Below, one piece after another: positions 34,254 through 46,064 of a stretch of DNA of 64,000 nt (positions are counted from its first letter, which is position 1; each line of letters begins with the position of its first letter). Made by a program: the position numbers and the translations under genes. Under the pieces are notes generated by a model. The model searched no databases and was not told where the DNA came from. It worked only from the letters and a program-made list of their open reading frames with translations. The stretch covers positions 104,161-168,160 of the forward strand of contig JXTC01000077.1 in NCBI GenBank assembly GCA_002914845.1, in the 5' to 3' direction. The stretch comes from Trema orientale (Eukaryota > Streptophyta > Magnoliopsida > Rosales > Cannabaceae).

Positions 34254-34888
34254 GACAAATTCACAATGTCAGCCGATTACATCATTTCGACATTGTCCGA
34301 TTATTGCACATTGTTGCATTAGATTGATAACTTACTGGAATTAATTACTATTATTATTATTTTTTTTGTATTTGTAGTTTTATTTTAATATGTGACGTGC
34401 ATATGTTAGTGGAAGTATTTAGTTTGGCACCCTATGATCTTTAGAATGTGTTGGACTTCTTGGCTCAAAATCCTGTTGGGTGCCCATAGTTGGTGCGTGG
34501 CCCAATAATTTTGGACTAATATGAAAGAGACAAATTGTAAATATTCTGTTATTAATCAGAATATTGCAATTAATAGTTTGTAATCAGAAAAAATATATAC
34601 CTATTAATTCCTAATAGGTTTTGAGATGTGAATGAACTAAATTTGTATTTGATCACATTTAATTGTAATCATCTCCCTATTCATTAAGGAATATTTCCTA
34701 TTAATTAAACAATCAGGATATATCCTTAATAAGTGGAAAAGGATACGTACGTATTAGTTTTATGTACTTTTTTATTTTTCCTGATACAGAAAAGAAAATA
34801 CACGTTCTCTCCCATCTTTCTCTCTCTCTGTGTCTTAAACAAATTCAAGTGAGTACTCTTGAGTGGTGGAATTTGTGGTGGTTATTCT
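34254..34888. other. Spacer downstream of TNL copy A
   Basis: Presumed 3' untranslated region followed by AT-rich DNA. The stretch 34450-34888 (starting TGTTGGACTTCTTGG) resembles an LTR in texture, with late pyrimidine-rich leader-like sequence, but no ends or duplication could be fixed. Confidence 0.4.
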
Positions 34889-37164
34889 TGTAACGCCAAA
34901 AATACGAAAAAAACATCGCCCACAAGTCAAACTCGTCTACATCTATATGATCATGATGACAATAAAGTGTGCTAGCCAACTAGCAACACTATATATCATA
35001 GATCTTCTCACTTACATCACAGGAACTAAATGAGCTAATGCTCAGTAAGTAAAGATCATGCATAGTCGTGAATGTGTTTTATGCAAAAAATTTATTCAAA
35101 TTCCCATTATACTCCTTTTTTTTTTTTATAACTTTTCATTTTGATGCACTTTTCTTAGACTCTTTATAGGGCCCTTGAGTACACTATAAAGTCACGGCAG
35201 TCGGTAGGCTATGCCGACTTATGCGGAAAGGAAACACATAGCCAATGTGAACCATACCTACCAAACGCAAACTAACTAGGTAATGTACCTAATAAATCTC
35301 ATAATATAATGCTCAGTCTCGATAGTCGGTAAGCCATGCCTACCTATGCAGGAAGGATACCTATGCAAACCAATTTACCTAACACAGACAGACTAAACAA
35401 TGTACTTAAAATATATCTCGTAAAATAAGTACAATGGTATTACTTTAAATCTAATGTGTGGAAAACTTCACTTCTTTGAAAATCATGCATAAATGATCAT
35501 GTTTCATGAACTTACATCAACTATAGGAATAATACATATTACTATAATACATATAAACATGTAGGAAAACATATTGTATTTGCAAGTGTCCTTGTGATGT
35601 AGTTAAATTAAATCTTTACTTACCTTGTGTCCAACAGAAAAGATAGTGAAAAGGGTCAGTATCTTCTGTAGCAAGGTGTGTAGAAGACTTGATATGAATT
35701 TTATTACTAAAATGATTACTATAATGTAAAATACTTGAAGAAAACAACCACAAGACTGAAATCATAACTTTCACAAAATTAGAAATCTAATCACAAAATT
35801 AACCGAAAGTATACAAGTGATATGAGGTACATAGTAGCCAATAACTAGTATTGAAAACTGATTAAAATCATCAAAACATGAATGCTAGTTCTTTAGTAAA
35901 AAATGATCCAAAATGGCACATACTTTCGTAAAAACTAGTCCATTTACTTCTAAATGGTACCATTTGGTTTTAAAAATATCTGGACAGTACCTCCTCTATT
36001 TTTAGGGCATTCTCATATCTTTTAAATCATAGTTTAAGACCTGCAATAAAAATTGACAAGCTAATTCTCACATATACATATCAAAGAGGATCATTTAGAA
36101 TACCCTAAATGCACTTGAATTCCTTTCGATTTAGACAAAGTTTAAAATTACTTTTACACTTGTATATCATCACAACCAGCAAGTAAATAGGTGTAATATA
36201 CATAAAAAGATCAATGTCTTACATATTTCAAGTAAAGAATTCAAATTACAAGTGTAGACAACTTATTCTAACAATGAAAACACTTGAATCCATAAATAGT
36301 AATTTTTGGGGCTTTAGGTCTAATTTTATTTCTCCAATTAAATTCTATACTTTCAGCTATATGAGTGAGTTCCTAGAACTTTTATTTATCCTATAAGAGC
36401 TTTGGTTTAAGAGCTGCAGCAAGAGAAACCAATTACAAATTCAAAATCCTACATAAACCTCACCCTGACTAGTTTAAGCTTTTGCTGAATCTCTTGCCTT
36501 CTACCTCTAGCAAATTGATTTACAAAGCTTTAAAATTAATTTTAGGACTTAAGAGGACCTAGAGGAACCATTATTTAAGTGGTATCAAATAGAAAATTGA
36601 AATAAGAAATTAAAACCTAGGAAGAAGAACTAGTAGAATTACCGTGACTAGTTTGGATCTATCTTGCTTTCTTGAGCTCCAATTTGAGTTCTACTACTTG
36701 GAAACTCTTGGAAATAGCTAAGGAGATCTGAGAGAATCCTAGATAGTGGTTGGAGTGATTCAAGTCGTGGTTGGAGAGAAAGAGAAAGAAAATAACTAGA
36801 TTTGTTCCAAAATCAATACTTAATGGCTAAGAAAAGGCATAACTTAAATTCTAAGAGATATTTTTGGTATTTCACACCCTAACTTTCTATGTGTCCAGTT
36901 TTAAATCAATCTTGGCTTACTCACTATATTACTGGCCATTCCTATATACTCATGTGTAGACCAAAATGGTGAAATCTAGATTAGAAGATGAAATCTAGTC
37001 ATACTTTGATTTAGGATCCCATATAGCCAATTTTATTGTAATCTGGTAGAACCTAGACCCCATAACTAATCATTAAATATAAAAATAAGTCAATTAGACT
37101 CTAATTAATAATGTAAACAGAGTATCAATACCTAATTATTAAAATACACAAAAATGACATTACA
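34889..37164. mobile_element. Probable decayed gypsy-type LTR (Tekay-like)
   Basis: The segment begins TGTAACGCCAAAAATACG and may end at GACATTACA, inverted ends TGTAA/TTACA. It contains GAGCTAATGCTCAGTAAGTA and two diverged copies of an AGTCGGTAGGCTATGCCGAC-type block near 35190 and 35317. Both are features I associate with long LTRs of Tekay-type plant elements. No target duplication matches and no internal domain is adjacent, so it could be a truncated or mutated solo LTR. Confidence 0.35.
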
Positions 37165-38020
37165 TCGACAAAGTTATGGTTCTTAAGCGTTTCCTACTTC
37201 TATGTCAGTTTCTATGGAAGATCAATGAGATCGATTTTCAGTCGCATACTTTACTTTCACTCTTGCCATTGGAGAAACAATGTTTTTCAGCTTACAAAGT
37301 TCACTCCTTATTAAATTTATAAAAGGTTAACTCATCTATCTATGTGAAAAAGATATCAACAAGAGTATAGTTATGCTATTTGATCACTACTTTAGACCAA
37401 CCAACTCAATCATTGATATCAACAAAGAAGAACTGAGAGAATTTACAACGAGTTCAACTGAAGACTTGAGAGGGAACTATTGATCACAATGGCGTGCGGC
37501 CAACTATTTTATCGAAGAAAGCTTTCAACACATCAAGGACATATTAAAAGCTAGGGGCTATTGTTATATAGTTTTTTTACCACTACAAATAATTAACCTG
37601 CCTAATCCCTAAAAAAAAACAACTAGTTAATTAAGAATGAGATAATTACCCATTATTATGTAGTCACCCAATCTCAATATTATATTGTATTTTATTATGT
37701 AGTTTCCTATTTACAAACTTAGGAAATCTAAAGCCACTCTCACCTATAAAGGGCGCTCAGTCTCATAATTTTTCATCTCATAATCACTTCACTATACACT
37801 CTCTTTGTAATTCTCTATTTACTCTCACCTTGAGACTTAGAGAAACTCTTGTAATTCTCCAGAAAATAGTGAAGAACAGTAGACGTATGCTCATTTTTTT
37901 TGGGGCTGAACAACTATAAAAATTCATGTCTCTTTACTTATTTTACGTTTCAATTCGTTTCACACACAAGCCATATCTCGTAAATCTCAAAATTCATTTT
38001 TAACAAAACTTCCGTCAACA
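37165..38020 (+). mobile_element. 3' fragment of an LTR retrotransposon with 3' LTR (37562-38020)
   Basis: A purine-rich tract (AAAAGCTAGGGGCTAT) ends at 37561, followed by an LTR that starts TGTTATATAG and ends CTTCCGTCAACA at 38020, about 459 bp. Its second half shares the GGGGCTGAACAACTATAAAA leader and the terminal sequence with the solo LTR at 4754-5557. The upstream 400 bp would be internal sequence. The LTR end abuts sequence matching the promoter block of TNL copy A, so the insertion lies about 170 bp before the start of copy B. Confidence 0.6.
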
Positions 38021-38192
38021 CTAGTGAATCGCACAAGCCAGTTTAAGCAAGTCCTACCAGCAATTTTATTTCTTTTTTATTTGTTGGTAGATCTTATCTG
38101 GTCCAGATTCCGAAAATAATCTTGTAGCAAACGAAGTATTTGTGCACAATATTATTCATCCTGATTAGCCTAGTCTTTTAGGCATATATAGT

Positions 38193-39385
38193 ATGGATAT
38201 TGCTTCTTCTTCTTCTATTCTACTTTGAAGAAGAACGACATTTTTATCAGTTTTAGTGGTGAGGACACGAGGAATAATTTCACAAGCCATCTTTACGCTG
38301 CTTTACGTAGAAAGAATATCGAAACCTACATAGACGAGGAAAATCTCAAAAGAGGAGACGAAATTTCACGAGTTTCTGTGGTTGTTCTATTGAAGAACTA
38401 CGCCGACTCGGGGTGGTGTTTGGATGAACTCGTGCATATTCTCCAGTGTAGAGAATGAGGTGGTCAAGAAGTTGTTCCCATTTTTTTTGGTGTGGATCCA
38501 TCGCACGTGAGAAAACAACGAGAGAACTATGCAGTTGCCTTTGCCAAGCTTGAACAACGGTTTCAAGACAATATGGATAAGGTGCTCTCTTGGAGGAATG
38601 CTTTGAAGAAAGTAGCCGATCTAGCTGGTTGGAATTCACACGACATTAGGTAATTTTATTTTATGACTCTTTTTTATTTTAGTTGACCGACTATGAAGTA
38701 TTCAAAATTCTCTCCTCAACAACAGAAAAACAAATTCTCAATATACATTTTCGAATGATTTCTAATTTTCCCAATTTCTTTTGTATATTGTTAATCTTTT
38801 TTTTTGTTTTTACCCATTTTTTTGACTAAAAAATTTTCTAGTTCGTGCAATTAGAAAAGTAAATCTTGAGTTCTTAATTTTCGTACTAAAATATCACTTT
38901 GGGATAATTAGATTGGGCCAAAGTAAAGAATTTTGCATGAAATTTCAATTTTTAATGATTATATTAATTGTGCGGTTGTAAATTATAAATCTAAAAAAAA
39001 TGTCCTTTCTTTTGTTGATTTTCATTTAGGGATTGGATTAATATAGGATTTTGAAATTTATAATCCAACTGAATTTGAACAAATTAAGTTTTTTTATGTA
39101 AAATCCAATTTGTGAATTGGACTATTTTCTTAGTTTTGATTTCTTTTGAGTTTGGTTAGAGTGTCAAATCTAATGGATTTTAATTGGTACTCACCCCTGT
39201 TAAATTTCCTTCCCCAGTTTTCTGTACAAAAGGACCCTTTTGTTTTTATATATTAAAGTCTCCAATATTTCTTTTAGCTCACCACGCACAACGCAAAACT
39301 AATGGAAACCAACCCCAAGTTATAACACAGCTCCCATGATCTCATTACATGAAAGACACTCTAATTACAATGAATTTATTAATTA
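38193..39385 (+). pseudogene. TNL copy B: damaged TIR exon and part of intron 1
   Basis: Exon 1 (38193-38649) matches copy A closely but carries several lesions. A 1-nt loss near 38217 ends the first frame after about 11 codons. FRGEDTR has become FSGEDTR. A 30-nt in-frame deletion removes PALLRAIEES, including the catalytic-type glutamate. An AGA codon has become TGA at 38456-38458. Intron 1 continues in alignment with copy A to about 39385, where the sequence changes abruptly to CACTA transposon. NB-ARC and LRR exons of this copy are absent. It cannot encode a receptor; a truncated transcript is possible. Confidence 0.9.
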
Positions 39386-39605
39386 CAATAAAAAAATACT
39401 CAAGTTAATACAATGTTTTGTATAACCTAAACCATTTATATTTAGTAAATCAAATATGTTACCTGATTGGCAGTCAGCATTAAGTTGAGTGGGGCCACGT
39501 GGAGGCTCTTAGCCATCTGCAGATCCAGCAAAAGTAGCAATAGGTGCAACAATGAAGCAACCTGCAAGATATATTAGTTAAACATTATTTATCACTACAA
39601 CGTAG

Positions 39606-42600
39606 TCAATAAATGGTAACAGTACTTTTAATAATATATATTTTACTTACAAACAAAGTGACATTATATTTCGTCATCGTTATCACTATTAATTTCTTCC
39701 AACTCATCACTACTAGTTTTAGAAACAGATTCATGAATTTCCTCCAAAGGTTCGTCATCTTATATTCCTCTAGTGTGTCATTTGGCTCAATGTCATCATC
39801 AATGAAGGTGTCATCATGTTTGACAATCTTGAAGATATTTTCCTCATTTTCAACAACTTGTGGTTGGGCATCATTGCAATTATAAAGAAATGTGTCTAAT
39901 TCAGGCAAATTAACTACTAGGCAAAAACTTGACGAATTGTCATCTTGTAAAACCTCAAAATTATTTGTAACCACGTCACCATCATTTGTATTTGGTTTTG
40001 GAATATCCCATATATTGCGATGTCTAAAATGTTTCACAAATTTCCAACGAGGACCATTTAAGATATCATCAACATAAAACATTTGTTGCGCTTGGGAGGC
40101 AAGTATGAATGGATCATTTTTGTACCACTCAGCATCAATGCACACACTGGTGATATTATTTTTACTACGTTGTATTCTTTTCTTTTTTGGTTTAGTGTCG
40201 AACCATTTGCACCTAAACAATATAACAGAACAACCCTTAATGTATGATAACTCTAAGACTTCCTCTAATACCCCATAAAAGGTGTTATCTTCAATCCCAG
40301 ATACACAAACACCGCTGTTCTGTGTCTTACGCCTAACATCACGACTATGTGCAAGAAATTTAACTCCATTAACCACACATCCAGGGTATGAGTATGCGCG
40401 AAAATCAGATTGAGATGCTAGTACATATAACTCATCTGTTGCTTCAGGAGAGCCAAGAAGTCATAAATTGTCCACCTATTTCAATTACAACAAATATTAA
40501 AGTTCATGTCATATGATAAAATATACTACAACTACTAAGGATAAACAAGTTTACCTTTTTCTGAAACCATTCTGGAAACTCTAATTCTTGGAGATGATTC
40601 AAGTTTGATCCCTCGTTCTCCTCCAACTCTCTCATATGTTGACTACATGAGGAGTATATTGTAATCGTTACCATCATGATGGAATGATTAGTAGAAAATG
40701 AACCTAAGTTATTATCAATGAAAAACTTACTCAAGATAGGGCTGTAATTCTAGGCAATTATTCATGATGTACCATTCAGCTTTCTTCCGATTTAGATTGT
40801 CTAAAAAGATAACTTTTTTCTTTCCAATTGGACGACATACACGTTGAAAAATTGAAAACTGTCATTTTGGAGCATTGAATCTTTCATCTTGATTTCTATC
40901 TGGTCTTTTAAATTTTGTCTCTATATCATGCAAATACATAGAACAAAATGTCAAGACTTCATTTACTATGTATGCCTCAGCAATAGACCCTTCTGGACGT
41001 GCTCGATTTTTCACATACTACTTAAAAGTTTTGAGTAATCGTTCAACAGAATACATCCATCGGAAATAAACTGGACCCCCTAGCATCGCCTCTTGTGGTA
41101 AGTGTAATGCTAAGTGAACCAAAAAACATGAAAGTTCGTTTATAGCTTCACGAACTTCTTTCTTCAAAAATGGACGAAGAGCTGCTGGTAATAAACGCTG
41201 CATCATAATATGACAATCATATGATTTAAGACCAGAAATCTTAGAATCAATCTCACTTACATTTTTTGATAGGTTGGTAGTAAAACCATCGGGAAACTTA
41301 ACAGATTTAATAAACTGACAAAATTGCTTACGCTCAGCCATAGTTAAAGTGCAATATGCGTGTGGCTTCATCTATTTATTCCCATCCTTAAAAAGATGCA
41401 ACTCTTTTCTGATCTTCATGTCAGCTAGATTAAGCCTTGCATTGTTCGTATCTTTTGTTTTGCCTTCAATGTTCAAAAGTGTGCCCAATATACTATCACA
41501 AATATTCTTTTCAATATGCATAACGTCAAGATTATGTCTAAGTAATAACTTAGGCCAGTAGTCAAGCTTAAAGAATATGCTCTTCTTTTTCCAATTTAAT
41601 TCAGATGGATTGCATTTCCGCTTTTTGCCACCATACTTTTTGTGCTTGCCAGGCAATCTACTTTTCACTTGCTTTAACTGGTTTAATATTTCATCACCAG
41701 ATAATTGCTGTGGCAGTGGCCTTAGTTCAAGATTCCCATCGAATTGTCTACTTCTTCTCATTGGATGTGAACTAGGAAGAAAACGTCTATGACCCATGTA
41801 ACATATTTTACTCCTTAAACATATAGAAGATGTCTCTCCATTACAAGTTGGGCATGCTTTATATCCTTGCCTGCTCTATCCGGATAGATAACTTAAGGCT
41901 GGGAAGTCATTAATAGTCCACAATAATGCTGCACGCATTCGAAATGATTTACCATCAATTGCATCATAAGTATTAACTCCTGTATTCCATAATTCTTTCA
42001 ATTCATCTATAAGCGGCTTCAAAAATACGTCTGTGTCTTTTCCAGGAGCATGAGGCCTAGGAATTAACAAGGCCATCATAAAGCTAGACTCTTTCATACA
42101 CTTCCATGGCAGAAGATTATAGGGCACTAAAATGACGGGCCACATACTATATGATCCACTTATGTTCCCAAATGGGTTGAATCCATTTGATGCCAAACCC
42201 AATCGAACATTTCTAGGCTCATTTGCAAAGTTTGGATATTTTCGATGAAGTTCTTTCCATGCCTCTCCATCAGCGGGGTGTCGTAACACGCCTTCTTCTG
42301 TTGGTCTACCGATATGGTGCCACCTCATCTCACAGGCAATATGTCTCGAATTGTATAATCGCTTTAATCGTGGAGTCACAGGAAAATAGCGTAGGACTTT
42401 GTGGGGAACCTTTTTCCTTTTGTATTTTTATCCACCCAACGACTTTCCTCATACACTGGACATTTATCTAATTCTGCATTCTCGTTCCAAAACAAAGCAC
42501 AATCGTGTCGACAAACACGGATCGACTCGTAGCCCAGACCTAAATTACGCAAAAGAGCCTTTGCATCATAGTGCGATGCAGGTATTTTATTTCCCTCGGG

Positions 42601-43158
42601 AAATGCCTCTTTTAGTAACTTAAGCAGCATATCAAATGACTTATTAGTCCATTTGTTTATGACTTTCAAGTGCATCAACTTTACCAAAAAGTTCAAGGAT
42701 GAGAAAGTAGTACAACCAGGGTACAATTCTGTTTCTACCTCAGAGAAAATCGCATCAAACTTACTTGAGTTCACTGTCCTTATTGAAGTTTCACCTTCAT
42801 TGTTTGTTGTAGTGTTAACATCTATTGATTCCGCATTACTAGGACCAGCAACATCATTAAGAATTGCAAATATCTCATCATCATCATCATTGACCATGTC
42901 GTTGGAATCACTATCATCAGACACTTCACCATGAAATGTCCACCTTTTATAGGTTTGTTGGAATCTATAATGGCCCAGATGAGACTCGACTTTACGCAAG
43001 GTTTGGAAGACACGATTCAAACATTTTCGACATGGACACCTAACTTCTCCTTGATTGTTCACATAATTTTGGGCTCTAACAATGAATGCCTTTACACCAT
43101 TTATGTACTCATCAGACAAACGATTTCTCAAATTTGTCCAATTCTTATCAATTGACAT
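39606..43158 (-). pseudogene. TNP2-like CACTA transposase, broken
   Basis: Frames in order on the minus strand: an N-terminal transposase-associated domain (DKNWTNLRNRLSDEY, CPCRKCLN; from 43158), the transposase core (LRNLGLGYESIRVCRHDCAL; PRLKRLYNSRHIACEMRWH; RHPADGEAWKEL), a segment with LPGKHKKYGGKKR and LLRHNLDVMHIEKN, a DUF4218-type part (LKSYDCHIMMQRLLPAALRP, PVYFRWMYSVERLL), and a DUF4216-type part (NTFYGVLEEVLELSYI, DPFILASQAQQMFYVDD; to about 39900). Breaks: a frameshift at a poly-A run near 42400; stops near 41885 and 41372, each at a place where family members have tryptophan; another near 41017; further stops before 40376. It cuts and rejoins CACTA ends when intact; this copy cannot. 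Confidence 0.85.
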
Positions 43159-44340
43159 ATTCCTTTAACCACATACGTAATAAATAACAATTAATTCACT
43201 TCAGGCTTTAATTCTTTGATTGCTAATTAGTATAATAATTAACGAACAATAAGAGAGAAAAAAAGGACAGATTGTCCTAATAAAGTCAAAGAAGCTAGAA
43301 ATGAGATTTAAAATTCAGCCTTTCGAACCTGGTCAATAAGGAGGTCTTTCAAAGTTCTTGTTGTTGCTCAGCCTTAATTATAATCCCATGAGTGAGAACC
43401 TATATACCAGTAAGTCCACACATAAATTTTTCACTACAGTGGCAAGAAAAAACACACAAAAAAAAAGAAAAAAACTCTAGGATACTTTCATTATAGTCAT
43501 AAGAAAATTGCAGCAGGTATGCCATATTGAGCGACTCAAAAAACAAACTGACAATAATGGATCATGTAATCAATTTTTTAATTGAAGGGTCTAAATAGAC
43601 GGAAAAAGGTGTGTGACTAGTAAAGGATCTCATATAATGAAATAGTCAACTATATGACCTTCACATGCTTAAATATGCTAGAACTTATATGCTACTCAAA
43701 GTTACTAAGTAGACTGCCATATATGTCACTTCCTATTTAAAGTAGCTATGATTAGAATTAAAAAAAAAAACATGAAAATAAGAGAGCATATTCATGCTAA
43801 TTAACTAAGAGAAATATTCTCAATTCCCTACTAAAGTATGCTAAAGAGTATTATTTTGAAATATTTAGATACCCTAATTAACTAATTAAAATTCTCTCAA
43901 AACTAGAACATAACATTCTTTCTTCAAAAAACTAGAAACATTAGAGATAAGATTATAACTAGAGATTCTATTCTAAGTAACAACAGATGACATTCTCACC
44001 AAATTCCAAAGTAGCCATGATTCGAAAGTAAAGGAAGATATGAATTCCTATTATTATTCTCATTCCATGATCAGGGGATCATCTCAACTTCCAAATATGT
44101 TTATCCATTACAAAATCATGTGGTCAAACAGTGATCTTGTATTGTATCTACATGTTTCTTACTCCAAACAATGCAACCAAGTATAAGACAAACCCAAATG
44201 CAAAAAGAAACAGGATATATATAAAAATCTTTCATAGAAGCTGATGATTAACTCAGAGTATGTTATGTATAGGCATCATGATAATAAAACAGGTAAGGGT
44301 ATAGGCTGAATAAAAATTAGTACCATATAGAGAAAGAAAA

Positions 44341-44372
44341 CAACAACAACAATAATAATAATAATAATAAAT
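44341..44372. repeat. CAA/AAT microsatellite
   Basis: (CAA)n followed by (AAT)n inside CACTA transposon 1. Confidence 0.9.
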
Positions 44373-45067
44373 TTTGCCAATCTTGAACTATGATGCCTAT
44401 AAAGATTAATAAAGTTGCAAAAAATAATACACTTGAAAGTGCAGAATTTTCTGTTTTGCAGTCATAAGCAACCATTTCACACTCCAAAACAAATTATCTC
44501 ACATATGACTTCTTTAACCTGCAAGCTGATAAAAAAAAAAAAAAAAATTAGCAAATACAAAACTGAGACAAGAAGTAGTTGCTATGCAGAACATGAATAT
44601 AGCAAAACACGGAGCCCTTAGGAAGAAAACAACACATTTATAAGTAGAAGCATAGTGATCCACATATAACCCATTCAACAAGCCCATTATTGAGCTAATG
44701 CATAAATCACTGGATTCTTTCCAATCACCTACATACCCACTCTGTTTCCATTATATGGAAATTTCCCCCAAAAAATCGAATCTAAACTAAAGCCTGAGAG
44801 ACTAATCCGATCATAATCAGTTACTAATGGAAACTAAAACTTCAGGAGCTAACTTTCTTAGCCGAGAAAATTCCAGTCAGAAAAAAGAAAATTTTTCAAA
44901 TACGAAAGCTTATTTGATCGATTGAAGAGTGAAAGATTACCTGAAATTCTGAGACAAACTCGTCAAAGAAGATGATCAAGAGAAAGATGAATTTCAAGGG
45001 TTGAAGCTCTCTCCAATCAGATAGAGAGAAAGAAAATGCTGATAATGATGATATATCCCAAATACAT

Positions 45068-45185
45068 AGAAACCCAATTGCATGGACTCAGATTTGGGAA
45101 AAAAACCCAATTGCATGTCGCGTTCTCAAATTTGGGGAAAAAACCCAATTGCATGTCGCGTTCTCAAATTTGGGGAATAAACCCA
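45068..45185. repeat. 38-bp tandem repeat, about 3.5 copies
   Basis: Units of the form CTCAAATTTGGGGAAAAAAC followed by CCAATTGCATGTCGCGTT repeat in tandem. The outer copies are partial and diverged. The array lies upstream of the transposase in CACTA transposon 1 and may be part of its regulatory region; that role is inference. Confidence 0.8.
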
Positions 45186-45639
45186 ATCGACATAGACAAC
45201 ATAATGTTCAAATATGGAGTTAATGGAATTCCACTCCAAAAAAAAAAAAAAAAACCACTGATGCACAAATTAGCACAAAAAATAGGCTCTCGGTTGTGAA
45301 AAATTGCAAATATATAGCAAACCCAGACCAAAAAAAAAAAATCAACGAAACAACCAATATTTCTAATCTTCAGGCATAATTTGAACTTTGAATCTTCTAA
45401 TTGTAAAAGATTTCTCTAATTTGAACTTTAAATCTCTAAATCTCGATTTTCTGAATCATTTTCTCGATAGGCTTCAGAGATGGTTATATATATATATATA
45501 TATATTCTGGAATGTGCAGAGCTTTATACTGGAATTTTCACCTGAGACTTTCGCTGAGCTTTATGCCGGAATGTGCAGATCAGTGAACCCTTGGCCTTCA
45601 GGTGTGAACCCTTGGCCTTGACTTTATATATCAATGGTC

Positions 45640-46064
45640 ATGCTAGTGTTTTGGCAGAAATTTTAATACTCATAAATTTTTGGTACCAAAAAGAAAGCGG
45701 GAATATTTGGCTACTCCCTCCAAAATTTACAGAGACGAGATTGAAAGTTTTGTCTCTAAACTATTTAGAGATCTGATCAACAGAAAAAAATATCAAAGTT
45801 TAGTTTGGCAACTAAAAAACTAAATATATACAGAGACTAATCTTTAAAAAAGTTTCGTCTCTGTTACATTTGCTCTATGTACGAATTTTGGGGTCTATCT
45901 GGCTAAACTTTTAGATACGAGAATCTAAACTAATTTCGTAACTTTGTGGAAATTTTTATCTCCAAAAACTTTTAGAGAAATTTCGTCTCTAATTGATGTA
46001 CTATAGATATGAAAAGTTTTCGTCTCTAAATATTTCGTATCTAAATACTATTTTTCTTGTAGTG
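45640..46064 (-). repeat. Right terminus of CACTA transposon 1 with subterminal repeats
   Basis: The terminal repeat (46052-46064) is preceded by at least seven copies, in either orientation, of a TTTCGTCTCTAA/AGAGACGAAA motif, for example near 45738, 45856, 45983 and 46018. In CACTA elements such subterminal repeats bind the element's TNPA-type protein. Confidence 0.8.

Larger units (their letters stand above)
39386..46064 (-). mobile_element. CACTA (En/Spm-type) transposon 1, right part; left end missing
   Basis: The right end at 46064 reads, on the minus strand, CACTACAAGAAAAATAGT, a typical CACTA terminus, with the subterminal motif TTTCGTCTCTAAA repeated nearby. Inside is a broken TNP2-type transposase on the minus strand (39606-43158). 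Between about 39465 and 39560 a minus-strand segment with good splice signals (ttgcag before, gtaaca after) looks like an exon of a second element gene. No matching left terminus occurs before the junction with TNL copy B at about 39385, so the left end is deleted. Multiple stops make it non-autonomous. Confidence 0.85.

Noticed and set aside
39613..39885. 90-codon plus-strand frame
   Set aside because: Antisense to the DUF4216-type end of the CACTA transposase.
45036..45299. 87-codon frame with repeated KTQLHVAFSNLGKKPNC-like segments
   Set aside because: It is the translation of the 38-bp tandem repeat, not a protein gene.
39386..46064. CACTA as a simple insertion in a single TNL gene (B and C being two halves of one gene)
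   Set aside because: The 3' part of the TIR exon and most of intron 1 occur on both sides (38484-39385 and 46065-46900), so B and C are separate duplicated copies.
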